A stretch of DNA of 64,000 bases. Origin: Salvelinus alpinus (lineage: Eukaryota; Chordata; Actinopteri; Salmoniformes; Salmonidae). The translations under genes were made by a program, and so were the position numbers. Numbering within the stretch: the stretch's first letter is position 1; each line of letters starts with the position of its first letter. A model generated the notes under the pieces. That model was not told the DNA's origin, made no database searches, and saw only the letters and a program-made list of their open reading frames with translations. The DNA lies in the NCBI RefSeq assembly GCF_045679555.1, contig NC_092096.1:21599016-21663015 (forward strand), read 5' to 3'. Positions 1-10,428 of this stretch are shown one piece after another.

Positions 1-515
1 GTTAGACATTTTTTAAACATCAAATACATGCTTTATCATGTGGACAAATATCCCGCCTCAATTATGTTGTATTATGGAGAAAATTGGGGTTCATGTTTAC
101 AGTAACTGCAAAAAGTTAAAGGGAAACCTAGGAAAAAAGGCAGAAACTGACATCACTCATGTCAGTTAGTTCCATTTACCTTGGTTTCACTGAGCTCTGG
201 ACTGTAGTGTCTATGGTAAACCTTGGTATTATTTATTATTCTTTGCTGATTCAAGTATCAAACTATATGACATTGACAGCCACATACAAATAAATATACT
301 AACACAAGAAGGCAGTAACTGCCGTAGGGGATCATAGGTCATGTCAGAGGTCAGGGTCAATATGAATAAAAAATGACCTCATCGTAAGACAACATATAAC
401 CACATCTCCAATGATCTGCCTACAATTCACTTGGCTGGACAATAAAACAACTTTGAAGTAATTCTTCTCAGTTTCACTATGAGCGGTTACTGCTCTTTTG
501 CTTGGTAGGGCAGTA
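1..515. other. Unannotated non-coding stretch
   Basis: I see no coding exon, RNA gene or clear repeat structure here. Base composition is AT-rich and there is no long open frame. It may contain old unrecognised repeats. Confidence 0.4.
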
Positions 516-733
516 TAGATCCCCTAAATCAAGGGGGTCAAACTCATTCCATGGACGGCCAAGTGTCTGTGTTTTTTTGTTATTTTCTTTCAGTTAAGAC
601 CTACACAACCAGGTGAGGGGAGTTTCTTACTAATTAGTGACCTTAATTCATCAATCAAGTACAAGCGAGGGGCAAAAATCTGCAGACACACTGCCCTCCA
701 TGGAATGAGTTTGACACCTTTGATGTAGGGGAT
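516..733. repeat. Short palindromic MITE-like element
   Basis: The ends are inverted repeats of roughly 40 bp. The left arm (about 516-560) contains caaactcattccatgga and the right arm (about 690-733) contains its reverse complement. The inner part resembles the repeat at 1,058-1,265. There is no coding capacity, which fits a non-autonomous DNA transposon. The superfamily cannot be told from the sequence. Confidence 0.7.
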
Positions 734-982
734 CAATAGTAGTTTCAGGTGTTTCGTTTACGCCGGCTACATTAAGTGTCACGTTGTTAAACTCCAATCA
801 ACAATCTTATCACAGGCTCTTTCCATTTCCACTGAATACCAGAACATCTGGTTGTTGGGGACTCGGCAGAGAATTTCACTTTCCTGCATTATCAAACATT
901 CCTGTCTCTTCTCTTAATTTTCACTACGATTTTAGCATGTAGCTTGGCATGATAAGTAGCTAGTGCATAGCTAGTGCTAGTG

Positions 983-1331
983 CACCCTGCATAGCTGCCT
1001 CCAGTACAAGAGTCGTCCCATTAATTGCCAACCTGCGTTGACAAGACAGTTTCCACTAAATCAGGGGTATCAAACTCATTCCACGGAGGGCCGAGTTTCT
1101 GCAGGTTTTCGCTCCTCCCTTGTACCGGATTGATGAATTAAGGTCACTAATTAGTAAAACATCCCTCACCTGGTTGTCTAGGGCTTAATTAAAAGCAAAA
1201 TTCAAAATCCAGCAGGCACTGGCCCATCCATGGAATGAGTTTGGTACCCCTGATTTAGTGGAAACTGTCTCGTCAAAGCAGGTTGGCAATTAATGGGACG
1301 ACTCTTGTACTGGAGGCAGCTCTACAGGGTG
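983..1331. repeat. Large palindrome with ~105-bp arms around a MITE-like core
   Basis: Left arm (about 983-1090) and right arm (about 1225-1331) are reverse complements with only a few differences, for example agagtcgtcccattaattgc against gcaattaatgggacgactct. The central part is the same caaactcattcca... repeat family as 516-733. The arms extend well beyond that repeat, so either the flank was duplicated in inverted form or this is a longer element of the same family. No coding potential. Confidence 0.75.
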
Positions 1332-1529
1332 GTCACTAGCTGGCACAGCCACAAAGTCATAAAATCTAATACTAACCTTCATCACACTAACCTTATGACT
1401 AACCCTAACATGAAGACCAAAAAGCATTTTTTTTTTTTCATGAGTTTTTATGATAGTAGCCAATTTTGACTTTGCATCTGGCCCAGCCAGCGAAAACCGC
1501 TCTGCCTCCAGGACAAGATTCATCCCAAG

Positions 1530-1896
1530 TGTCACGTTCTGACCTTTATTTCCTTTGTTTTGTCTTTATTTAGTATGGTCAGGGCGTGAGTTGGGGTGGG
1601 CAGTCTGTGTTTTTCTATGTTGGGGTTTTGTGTTCGGCCTGGTATGATTCTCAATCAGAGGCAGCTGTCAATCGTTGTCCCTGATTGAGAACCATACTTA
1701 GGTAGCCTGGGTTTCACTTTTGGTTTGTGGGTGTTTGTTTCCGTGTCAGTGTTTGTCGCCACACGGTACTGTTTCGTTTGATCATCGTTTATTGTTTTTG
1801 TTCCTGTGTTCAGTTTTTGGATTTATATTAAAGACATGAACACTTACCACGCTGCGCTTTGGTCCGATCCTTCTACCACCACAGACGATCGTTACA
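1530..1896 (+). mobile_element. Solo LTR of the TGTCACG-type LTR retrotransposon family
   Basis: The segment begins TGTCACGTTCTG and ends GATCGTTACA, so it has TG...CA termini. It is flanked by a perfect 5-bp duplication, ccaag, at 1525-1529 and 1897-1901. An ATTAAA poly(A)-type signal lies near 1827. A 5-bp duplication with TG/CA ends is the signature of LTR retroelements, often Ty3/Gypsy. No internal region remains, so recombination between two LTRs is the likely origin. Related LTRs occur at 6917, 23897, 28602, 34757, 43133, 44727 and 45300. Confidence 0.9.
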
Positions 1897-1901
1897 CCAA
1901 G

Positions 1902-2640
1902 AAACGTCAACCTGTCATGCCAAATGGATATATCACAGTTATAAATTCCAAATCATGGCTATTCAACTCTTAACCTACGAGGTCCGGAGCCTGCGGGTTT
2001 TCTGTTCTACCTGATAATGAATTGCACCCACCTGGTGTCCTAGGTCTAAATAAGTCCCTGTTTAGAGGGCAACAACGAAAAAACACAGTGGAATTGGCTT
2101 CGAGATCCAGAGGTGAGTTTGAGGGTCCTAGATGGTATGTGCCCCTTTCTACAGAAGACTGATAATGGCTTGCAAGTAGTCAACCTACACCAGCTCCTAT
2201 TCTAGCTTAATCTAGAGAAACTAGGCCAAATGAAGCAGTCTGTTGAAATGTAATGTAAAATGTTGAGTTAGGCAAACCGGGTGTTTTATGTATATGTTCC
2301 AAGGGGAGCTAATGTACTTACCGGAGTCTAAGGTATGCTTGGTCAACATTCTGTTGTCAGCCAGCCCAACCAGGTTAATGATGTTCATGGTGACAAATAA
2401 TATATAATTTGAGAACAAAAAGTATGCCTAACAAAAAGGATTCAAAAACATGTGGGAACCCCCTGCTGAGTTAGGAGTCTACTCTCAATCAGCTTCTCAA
2501 ATTGTCAATCACCCATCAATCACTTTTCTTCTATGGTATAATGGCGTTCACAAAAGTTATGTGGATTCCGCCACCCACTGAGCAGGCAGATAATAAGGAT
2601 CCCAAGAGGGAAAACATTATTTGAAAAAAAGTATAAAATC
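1902..2640. other. Non-coding stretch with a probable old short repeat
   Basis: No gene is visible. About 1972-2131 looks like a short salmonid interspersed element: its two ends are loosely inverted copies of each other (ctacgaggtccgg and cttcgagatccag). The remainder shows nothing I can name. Confidence 0.35.
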
Positions 2641-2696
2641 TCAAACTATCATAACAGAAAATAACTAAACAAAATCAAACTTCATCCACATCTTCA

Positions 2697-3480
2697 TTAT
2701 TGTTGACTCTTGCCCCTTCGACTCTCTTCACCGCCTCCACATAGGAGATCCGCTGACACCTCGACCTCCTTCACCCTAACAGGGTACTCAAGGAAGTACG
2801 GAGTATGATCCCCGCCACAGTTGCAACATTTTCCATTCACAGATTCTTCAATATCATACTTCTTTCGTCTGCAAACATTTGACACGTGACCATATCCTTT
2901 ACAATTCCCACACTGTAATGGTTTGGACACAAATGCTCTCACCACATTCCTCACATATCCAACCTTCACATACTCACGTAGTCTCCAACAATAATATCAA
3001 CAGACTTTTCTCCTTCCTTCCATTTACCATACGGGTCAGGCAACGTGCACTGACCACTCCTAGGATTTACTGACTAAGGTACTCGTCTTCTTTATCCAAT
3101 GAGGCTCCAGCTGTAACAGTCCCGTGTGGCTCAGTTGGTAGAGCATGGCGCTTGCAACGCCAGGGTTGTGGGTTTGATTCCCACGGGGGACCAGTACAAA
3201 AAAGTATGAATGTATGTACTTGTAAGTCGCTCTGGATAAGAGTGTCTGCTAAATGACTTAAATGTAAATGTAACTCCTTGGCAGGAGCCCTGCTCAGAAG
3301 ATTAGTACATGTTACTTCTGACGTGGACAGTTTGACCAGATCCAGTGCACGCTTCTTCAATCACAGTCATCATTTCCTCCTCCAGCTTCCTTCCTGAGAC
3401 TCCCCATCCATCACTGTCACCTGTGAGCCTTCAACCCTGTCGGCACTCAAAGCACCTGGCCTGGTTACTGCTGCTCCCTA
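2697..3480 (-). pseudogene. LINE ORF1 fragment with CCHC zinc knuckles, broken by a SINE
   Basis: On the minus strand, 2969-2697 is open and encodes a CX2CX4HX4C knuckle (CGNCKGYGHVSNVC). It is followed by a second, damaged knuckle (CCNCGGDH...) in which the last Cys position reads Tyr. Paired knuckles of this kind are typical of the nucleic-acid-binding first ORF of some non-LTR retrotransposons, or of a gag protein. Upstream on the same strand (about 3,276-3,480) similar coding-like sequence continues beyond a SINE inserted at 3,119-3,275. It has no complete start, is interrupted, and has lost a zinc ligand, so it is a dead remnant. The exact retrotransposon family is not recognised. Confidence 0.55.
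3119..3275 (+). mobile_element. tRNA-derived SINE
   Basis: The 5' part folds like a tRNA: an A box near gtggctcagttggtagagc and a B box near gggtttgattcccac. It is followed by the common fish SINE tail gtaagtcgctctggataaga...gtctgctaaatgac and an ATGTAAATG-rich end. The tail shows this is a retroposon and not a working tRNA gene. It interrupts the zinc-knuckle LINE fragment. The same family lies inside the LTRs at 24005, 28710 and 34865. Confidence 0.9.
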
Positions 3481-3565
3481 TGGGTGTGATAGGAATAGTG
3501 GAAATGGACTGCTGAACTGTGGTCCAGACACTTCCATACAGCTATTCCTAAAAGTGGGACTTCCT

Positions 3566-3715
3566 ATGGCAGCATTTCCCAAACTAGGTCCTGATGACAC
3601 CAAGGGGTGAACATTTGTTTTTTCCCCCTAGCACTACACAGCTGATTCAAATAAACAACTCCTCATCAAGCTTGGATTATTTGAATCATCCATGTGGTGC
3701 TAGGAAAAAAACATA
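3566..3715. repeat. Hairpin-forming MITE-like repeat
   Basis: Internal inverted repeats: ctagcactacacagctgatt...ttcaaataa is matched downstream by ttatttgaatcatccatgtg...gtgctagg. The left end reads tttcccaaactaggtcctg, the usual terminus of a short fish element, but the matching right terminus is missing. It is therefore probably truncated on the right. Non-coding. Confidence 0.6.
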
Positions 3716-4262
3716 ATCACAAAACACATCTCTCAAGTTTCAGTTGGTCTTTGCAGAGTAACCTTATTCCTCTGTTCAAAACAGACATTAGTTTAAAAAT
3801 GAATGCTAGATTTATTTGTGGGAAATGATGATATAATATGAGATAATAAGCAATGCCAAGGATTACATCAACTCTATTGATGACATTGGAAGGTACATGT
3901 TTTTACACTACGATCAAAAGCAGCCACAGCAAACCTCTATTTAAGTGTTAATCAAGGAGTCATCAAGACAATAATACATATTTTATAAGGCTGTTGGTGG
4001 TTAGTTTTGTGGGAGAAAACATCTACATTGATAAAAAAGAAATTAAACTTCAGTACAGTCAGTGATTACTATTGATAGAGATAAAGTACTAAAAATATAT
4101 AGTTTTTCGAATGAAGCAAACTGTATTTTTTTTTGAATGAAGGATTCTAATGAATTCATGTCCTCAATTCTCAAGCAGAAGGCTGTTCCAGAAAGAGAGA
4201 TCAATGAGTTAGCAAGTGAACTTTAGACAGATCCCGAACGGCCTTCAGATGCAGAGGAGAGG
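3716..4262. other. Region downstream of the lectin gene (its probable 3' UTR and flank)
   Basis: This lies immediately downstream of the lectin stop codon on the minus strand. A minus-strand AATAAA occurs at 3816-3811, about 450 bases past the stop, and is a candidate poly(A) signal. I see no other gene or obvious repeat. Confidence 0.4.
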
Positions 4263-6074
4263 CTAAGGTGTGCACACCATGGTGACGCCAGTGTTGGAGA
4301 CGACCCAAAGACGGCCCAGGTCGTAGGTCTCGTGTTTCATTGGCATGTACATTGTGATATTGCTCCATCCGGTGCCCTCTGGTTTACTGGCTGTGATGCC
4401 GTCTCTGTTGAAGAAAGGGATGAGGTTCACATGTTTTAAAGCTTATCCATATTTTTAAGTAATTTTGGACTTTATTATTTATATAGCTATTGATTTTTGA
4501 AGAATATAACTTATAAATGCCTATTGAGCTTAATACAACTGCATCAGAAGCCAAAATGTAAGCTTTTACTCAATTGTTTGTTTGTTTATAATAACATTGT
4601 TTACATGTTCCAAAAAATATATACGTGGGGGCTGTCTTTGCATCCGTAGCTCCATGTATGGATATGAGAGTAGTTACATGTCTCTAACTACATTCCTCAG
4701 CTGTTTACCAAAACAAGTGGTGGGGTTTCTGGGAAGTTGTTGTTTTATCACAAACTGTAGCTTTACAGGACATCCCACTTTACACATTTTACCTTACAAT
4801 GTCTACACATTTCTTTATACGTCTATTATAAGTTTAGATCTGATTTCATTTTCCAGATATTATTTATGTATCCATTTAAATATTTCTGTAAAAAGCTTCA
4901 CAAAGCATGTACAGTGAGGATAGGATTTATCCACAAGGAATAATAATTATAAGTTATTACCACAAGTTGAGTGGGAAAAGGGTGGAACCATACACATAGT
5001 TCAGTAGCAACGTTACCTGGTAAAAACACTACCCGCATAGTTGACCCCAAAGACACTACCATCAGTTGCCACCTCAATCATGGAAAGCTTGCCATCAATG
5101 TGACTCCACCCCTTGTTTTGTCAGTCTAGTTTCAGCTGGAAAAACAGATTCAATCAGAGGTTTAGGACAATTTTAACAGTTATAATATGAAACAGTTTTA
5201 AAATAACTGACACTCTCCATCCTCTACTACTCTACTCCAGCTCTCACACTCTTTCCCAGATCTTACACTCATTAAGAAGATATCATCATTCTTGTTGACT
5301 GCCCAGCACCCAAAGGGTCCACAACTGTAGTACTTCACACTTCCTGGCAATCCTGTCCATGGAAGGGGTGAGCCTGGACCCTTGTAGCCAACTGTGGCAC
5401 TACGTGTCAGACAGAATGGAGTATCGTTCATGTTGGCCCCCACAATAAACTGTTCACCTCCAGCATCCAACTGTTTCAGAAGGCCTGAAGACCACAAAGA
5501 CAGACAGACAGACGGAGAAGCAAACAAGGAGCACATATCTGTGAGTACTGCCAAATGACCTACAAGTTACAATTTAAAACATCAACCGTTTTTTCAACAG
5601 CCTGATGATATCAGGAATGCTAAAAAGAAGGTGTCGTCTGGATAAATATTGAGTAATGCTCTCCACTTACCTGCAGCTTGCACCCAGTTACCGGCCACAT
5701 ACTTGTAGATTGAGTCTGCCTTGTTGACACCCCAGATCCCTGCTGGTCCTACAGTGATATGCTTCAGGGAACCAGGCAGGCGGATCCATGTATCACCTAC
5801 AAGGTAGTAGGGGACTTGACTTGTGTCCGTAGCAACCACTTGCCCCAGTCCTGCATCGATCTGTATCAGATTCTTGATGTTTACTACCTCCTGACAGTCC
5901 CATGCTATGGAGACAAAGACATATGAGTAGAGTACACCAAGAAAAAGGAGGATGACATTATGTAGCAAACTTCATCAATTCCAAGTTGATCAAGCATGTT
6001 TCAGATGATGGTAACTTACCATGACTGACGGCCAGGAGACAGAGGACCAGTAGGACGGCTGCAGTGACTCTCAT
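4263..6074 (-). pseudogene. fel: Fish-egg lectin (tectonin-type) gene, five exons, with an in-frame TGA in exon 4
   Basis: Exons on the minus strand (coding parts) are 6074-6020, 5904-5671, 5484-5267, 5135-5017 and 4404-4263: 55, 234, 218, 119 and 142 nt. All four introns are GT...AG. The total is 768 nt, that is 255 codons plus TAG, the usual length of fish-egg lectins as I recall them. The product starts with a hydrophobic signal peptide (MRVTAAVLLVLCLLAVSHA), then has tectonin-type beta-propeller repeats with the pattern W-x-x-(L/I)-x-G...GVN: WIRLPGS...GIWGVNKAD, WTGLPGS...GCWAVNKND, WSHIDGK...SVFGVNYAG and WSNI...LWVVSNTG. The family is secreted, abundant in eggs, and binds bacterial glycans. 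Codon 174 (5123-5121) is TGA where I remember a Cys in salmonid homologues, so translation would stop after 173 residues and lose about the last two blades. Everything after it is intact, so this is either a young pseudogene, a truncated allele or a sequence error. The start was chosen because it follows a TATA box by about 75 bases and begins the signal peptide. Confidence 0.88.
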
Positions 6075-6330
6075 GATGTCTCTGTAGATCTACAGTATAA
6101 GTTTGGTTGTACACCAGACTTCAATTGTCCCCTTGCAAGACTGCGCTTTTATAGCCCTGCACATACCTTTCACCAATGATGGCTTCCTGTTCCACCTGTT
6201 AAACGAAGACCTGATGGTGTCCGGGAGAGAGGAAAGTTGTGTTAGTCACCTGATGACAAAGATCATTCCTTTGTTCTTCTCATGTTTTCTGTGTTTACAT
6301 TGTAATATGCATTTGCTTACATTTTGAAAT
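6075..6330 (-). promoter_or_regulatory. Promoter and 5' flank of the lectin gene
   Basis: A TATA box (CTATAAAAG) lies on the minus strand at 6154-6146. A start site about 30 bases downstream, near 6120, would leave a 5' UTR of about 45 bases before the ATG at 6074. The segment from about 6131 upstream to 6330 is repeated at 46,687-46,890 with the TATA box conserved. That duplication shows the flank moved or was copied as a unit. Confidence 0.7.
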
Positions 6331-6495
6331 ACAGTGCCAATACAAAGTCCACACTCACCTTGGATTTCTTCACATTGTATTACCAAGTGGGATTAAAACA
6401 GATATAATGGCAATTTTTTGTCAACCATCTGAACAAAATACTCTGTAGTGTCAAAGTGAAAGAAAACTGATATACTTTTAAATTAACGCAATATA

Positions 6496-6810
6496 CCTCC
6501 CGGGTGGCGCAGTGGTCTAGGGCACTGCATCGCAGTGCTAGCTGCGCCACCAGAGTCTCTGGGTTCGCGCCCAGGCTGGGCTGGGTTCGCGCCCAGGCTC
6601 TGTCGCAGCCGGCCGCAACCGGGAGGTCCGTGGGGCGACGCACAATTGGCATAGCGTCGTCCGGGTTAGGGAGGGTTTGGCCGGTAGGGATATCCTTGTC
6701 TCAGTATGTAAAATGTAATGAAATGTAAAAATGTAATAAAATGTATGCACTCTACTGTAAGTCGCTCTGGATAAGAGCGTCTGCTAAATGACTAAAATGT
6801 AAAATGTAAA
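6496..6810 (+). mobile_element. tRNA-derived SINE inserted in the Tc1-like repeat
   Basis: It starts cctcccgggtggcgcagtgg with a tRNA-like head and a B box ggttcgcgcccagg that is duplicated. A SINE body (ggtccgtggggcgacgcaca) and the tail gtaagtcgctctggataag...tctgctaaatgac follow. A 6-bp direct repeat aatata flanks it at 6490-6495 and 6811-6816. The homologous locus near 47,025 lacks it, so insertion came after the segmental duplication. Confidence 0.85.
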
Positions 6811-6916
6811 AATATAAACACAAATGTACCTCGATTATATAAGTTTTCACCCTCCCGACTCAATACATGGTAAAAACACCTTTGGCAGCGATTACAGTGG
6901 TGAGTCTTCTTGGGTT

Positions 6917-8656
6917 TGTAACGGCAGCCTTCCCTCTCTTCACGAGAAGAGAGGGTGTAACAGGGATTGGACCAACACGCAGCGTAGCCAGTGCTAAACA
7001 TGTTTAATAAAACGATAAACAGTGAACACTTAACACGATACAAAATAACAAAATGTGGCAAACCGATACAGCCCTATCTGGTGCAGAGAAAACACAAAGA
7101 CAGGAAACAACCACCCACAAACCCCAACACAAAACAAGCCACCTATGATTCCCAATCAGAGACAACACAAAACACCTGCCTCTGATTGAGAACCATATTA
7201 GGCCAAACATAGAAACAGACAAACTAGACACACAACATAGAATGCCCACCCAGCTCACGTCCTGACCAACACTAAAACAAGCAAAACACACAAGAACTAT
7301 GGTCAGAACGTGACAGTACCCCCCTCCTGAGGTGCGGACTCCGAACGCACCCCCTAAAACTCTAGGGGAGGGTCTGGGTGGGCATCTGTCCGCGGTGGCG
7401 GCTCCGGCGCTGGACGAGGACACCACTCCACCATTGTCTATGTCCCCCTCCTTAGCTTCCTTTGAGTGGCGACCCTCGCCGCCGACCTTGGCCTAGGAAC
7501 CCTCATAAAGGGCCTCATCAGACTGAGGAGACAGCTCCGAACCGAGAGGCAGCTCAGGACAGAGAGGCAGCTCCGGACTGGAGGGCGGCTCATGACTGGA
7601 GGGCGGCTCATGACTGGAGGGCGGCTCATGACTGGAGGGCGGCTCATGACTGGAGGGCGGCTCATGACTGGCGGGCGGCTCATGACTGGCGGGCGGCTCA
7701 TGACTGGCGGGCGGCTCCTGACTGGCTGGCGGCTCTGGCGGCTCCTGACTGGCTGGCGGCTCTGGCGGCTCCTGACTGGCTGGCGGCTCTGGCGGCTCCT
7801 GACTGGCTGGCGGCTCTGGCGGCTCCTGACTGGCTGGCGGCTCTGGCGGCTCCTGACTGGCTGGCGGCTCTGGCGGCTCCTGACTGGCTGGCGGCTCTGG
7901 CGGCTCCTGACTGGCTGGCGGCTCTGGCGGCTCCTGACTGGCTGGCGGCTCTGGCGGCTCCTGACTGGCTGGCGGCTCTGGCGGCTCCTGACTGGCTGGC
8001 GGCTCTGGCGGCTCCTGACTGACGGGCGGCTCTGGCGGCTCCTGACTGACGGGCGGCTCTGGCGGCTCGGGACGGAAGGGCGGCTCTGGCGGCTCGGGAC
8101 GGAAGGGCGGCTCTGGCGGCTCGGGACGGAAGGGCGGCTCTGGCGGCTCGGGACGGAAGGGCGGCTCTGGCGGCTCGGGACGGAAGGGCGGCTCTGGCGG
8201 CTCGGGACGGACGGGCTGCTCTGGCGGCTCGGGACGGACGGGCTGCTCTGGCGGCTCGGGACGGACGGGCGGCTCTGGCGGCTCGGGACAGACGGGCGGC
8301 TCTGGCGGCTCGGGACAGACGGGCGGCTCTGACGGCGCTGGGCAGACGGGCGGCTCTGACGGCGCTGGGCAGACGTGCGGCTCTGACGGCGCTGGGCAGA
8401 CGTGCGGCTCTGACGGCGCTGGGCAGACGTGCGGCTCTGACGGCGCTGGGCAGACGTGCGGCTCTGACGGCGCTGGGCAGACGTGCGGCTCTGACGGCGC
8501 TGGGCAGACGTGCGGCTCTGACGGCGCTGGGCAGACGTGCGGCTCTGACGGCGCTGGGCAGACGTGCGGCTCTGACGGCGCTGGGCAGACGTGCGGCTCA
8601 GACGGCGCTGGGCAGACGGATGGCTCAGACGAAAGAACTATGTTCAGAACGTGACA
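6917..8656 (-). mobile_element. Non-autonomous LTR element with one full LTR, one LTR stub and a minisatellite interior
   Basis: A perfect 5-bp duplication, gggtt, flanks it at 6912-6916 and 8657-8661, and the uninterrupted target is seen at 47,140. On the minus strand the 3' LTR is 7315-6917 (399 bp, TG...CA ends). It is preceded by a polypurine tract (CCTCAGGAGGGGGGTAC, 7331-7316). The 5' LTR is reduced to about its first 24 bases (8656-8632) and joins directly to internal sequence. The interior is almost wholly tandem repeats coding for a Pro/Glu/Ser-rich peptide on the minus strand. No protease, RT or integrase is present, so mobility would have needed proteins from another element. Confidence 0.85.
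7560..8630. repeat. Compound minisatellite inside the LTR element
   Basis: Several related arrays follow one another. An 18-bp unit (ctcatgactggagggcgg) repeats about eight times. A 27-bp unit built on ctggcggctcctgactgg repeats about eleven times. A ggacggaagggcggct variant follows, then a 27-bp gctgggcagacgtgcggc unit of about eleven copies. Unit lengths are multiples of 9, so the frame stays open on several strands. The long open frames here are consequences of that periodicity. Read in the element's own direction, one frame gives PEPPASQE-like repeats. Confidence 0.9.
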
Positions 8657-8735
8657 GGGTTAATCTCATAAGAGCTTTGCACACCTATATTGTGCAATAT
8701 TTGCCCATTTCTCTTTTAAAAACTTCTTCAAGCTA

Positions 8736-9217
8736 CACTATATATACAAGGTATGTGGACACAACTACACATTTGTGGATTCAGCTATTTCAGCAACACC
8801 CGTTGCTGACAGGTGTCTAAAATCGAGCAAACAGCCATGCAATCTACATAAACAAACATTGGCATTAGAATGGCCTTATTGAAGAGCTCAATGACCTTCA
8901 ACTTGGCACAGTCATAGGATGCCACCTTTCCAACAAGTCAGTTCGTCAAATTTCTGCCCTGCTAGAGCTGCCCCGGTCAACTATAAGTTATTGTGAAGTT
9001 ATTGTGAAGTGGAAACACCTAGGAGCATCAACGGCTCAGCAGCGATGTGGTAGGCCAAACAAGCTCAAGGGACTGGACTGCCAACTGCTGAAGTGTGAAC
9101 GCTACCTGCCCGAATGCATATTGCCAACTGTAAAGTTTGGTGGAGGAGAAATAATGGTCTGGGGATGGTTTTCGTGGTTTGGGCTAGGCCACACTAGGTC
9201 ATATGGTTTATGTAAAG
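8736..9217 (+). mobile_element. Tc1-like DNA transposon fragment
   Basis: It starts with the TIR-like cactatatatacaaggtatg next to a TA. The 5' untranslated part of a Tc1-type element follows (gacaggtgt, cacagtcataggatgccacc). The end is a piece of transposase matching the W..YLP.CI.PTVKFGG...VW segment. Most of the transposase is deleted. The same fragment is at 48,003-48,812, where more of the coding region survives. Confidence 0.75.
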
Positions 9218-9408
9218 GTGTTGTGGATCATGGCTAGACTGCAATTTGCAAGTGTTGCCATAGATTTTCAAGCAGACTTAACTCAAAACTGTAACTTGGC
9301 CACTCTGGAACATTCACTGTCTTCTTGGTAACCAACCAGTGTAGACGTGTCTTAGTGTTGTAGGTTATTGTCCTGTTGAAAGGTGAATTCCTCTCCCAGT
9401 GTCTGATG

Positions 9409-10428
9409 AATCAAATCAAATCAAATTTTATTTGTCACATACACATGGTTAGCAGATGTTAATGCGAGTGTAGCGAAATGCTTGTGCTTCTAGTTCTGAC
9501 CGTGCAGTAATAACCAACGACTAATCTAACCTAACAATTCCACAACTACTACCTTATACACACAAGTGTAAAGGGATAAAGAATATGTACATAAAGATAT
9601 GCGAATGAGTGATGGTACAGAACGGCATAGGCAAGATGCAGTAGATGGTATAGAGTACAGTATATACATATACATATGAGATGAGTAATGTAGGGTATGT
9701 AAACATTATATTATGTGGCATTGTTTAAAGTGGGTAGTGATACATTTTTACATAAATTTCCATCAATTCCCATTATTAAAGTGGCTGGAGTTGAGTCAGT
9801 ATGTTGGCAGCGGCCACTAAATGTTAGTGGTGGCTGTTTAACAGTCTGATGGCCTTGAGATAGAAGCTGTTTTTCAGTCTCTCGGTCCCTGCTTTGATGC
9901 ACCTGTACTGACCTCGCCTTCTGGATGATAGCGGGGTGAACAGGCAGTGGCTCGGATGGTTGTTGTCCTTGATGATCTTTATGGCCTTCCTGTGACATCG
10001 GGTGGTGTAGGTGTCCTGGAGGGCAGGTAGTTTGCCCTCGGTAATGCGTTGTGCAGACCTCACTACCCTCTGGAGAGCATTACGGTTGTGGGCGGAGCAG
10101 TTGCCGTACCAGGCGGTGATACAGCCCGACAGGATGCTCTCGATTGTGCATCTGTAGAAGTTTGTGAGTGCTTTTGGTGGCAAGTCAAATTTCTTCAGCC
10201 TCCTGAGGTTGAAGAGGCGCTGCTGCTCCTTCTTCACAACGCTGTCTCTGTGGGTGGATCAATTCAGTTTGTCCGTGATGTGTACACCGAGGAACTTAAA
10301 ACTTACTACCCTCTCCACTACTGTCCGGTCGATGTGGATAGGTGGGTGCTCCCTCTGCTGTTTCCTGAAGTCCTGACCTCCTGAAGTTCCTGAAGTCCTT
10401 CCTGAAGTCCACGTTCCTGAAGTCCACG
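9409..10428 (-). mobile_element. 5'-truncated L2-like LINE
   Basis: The minus strand encodes the C-terminal part of a non-LTR reverse transcriptase polyprotein. It matches the thumb/post-RT segment FYRCTIESILSGCITAWYGN, closely related to the LINE copies at 26,905, 31,610 and 37,764. The 3' end is an aatcaaatcaaatcaaattt direct-repeat tail at about 9409-9430, which fixes the orientation. It is heavily 5'-truncated, carries frameshifts between 10,237 and 10,543, and cannot be active. A short cctgaagt-based tandem repeat lies at its 5' edge (10,367-10,428). Confidence 0.85.

Noticed and set aside
3119..3193. tRNA gene with anticodon loop near cttgcaacg
   Set aside because: The tRNA-like part is followed by a SINE tail and occurs in several identical contexts (24,005, 28,710, 34,865). 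It is a SINE head.
5198..5554. Single-exon reading of the lectin exon 3 region ending KECESWSRVVEDGECQLF
   Set aside because: The tail is translated from intron 3 after a canonical GTAAGA donor. The spliced model restores the family length and exon 4 homology.
6504..6750. Open frames on both strands with PSLGANPE or SGFAPRLGW
   Set aside because: They lie inside a SINE and arise from its GC-rich head.
7462..8332. Long open frames (up to 288 codons) rich in GGRLMT, GWRLWRL or APDWLAAL
   Set aside because: They are read through an 18/27-bp minisatellite in several phases and both strands. Period divisible by three keeps any phase open, so there is no evidence of a gene.
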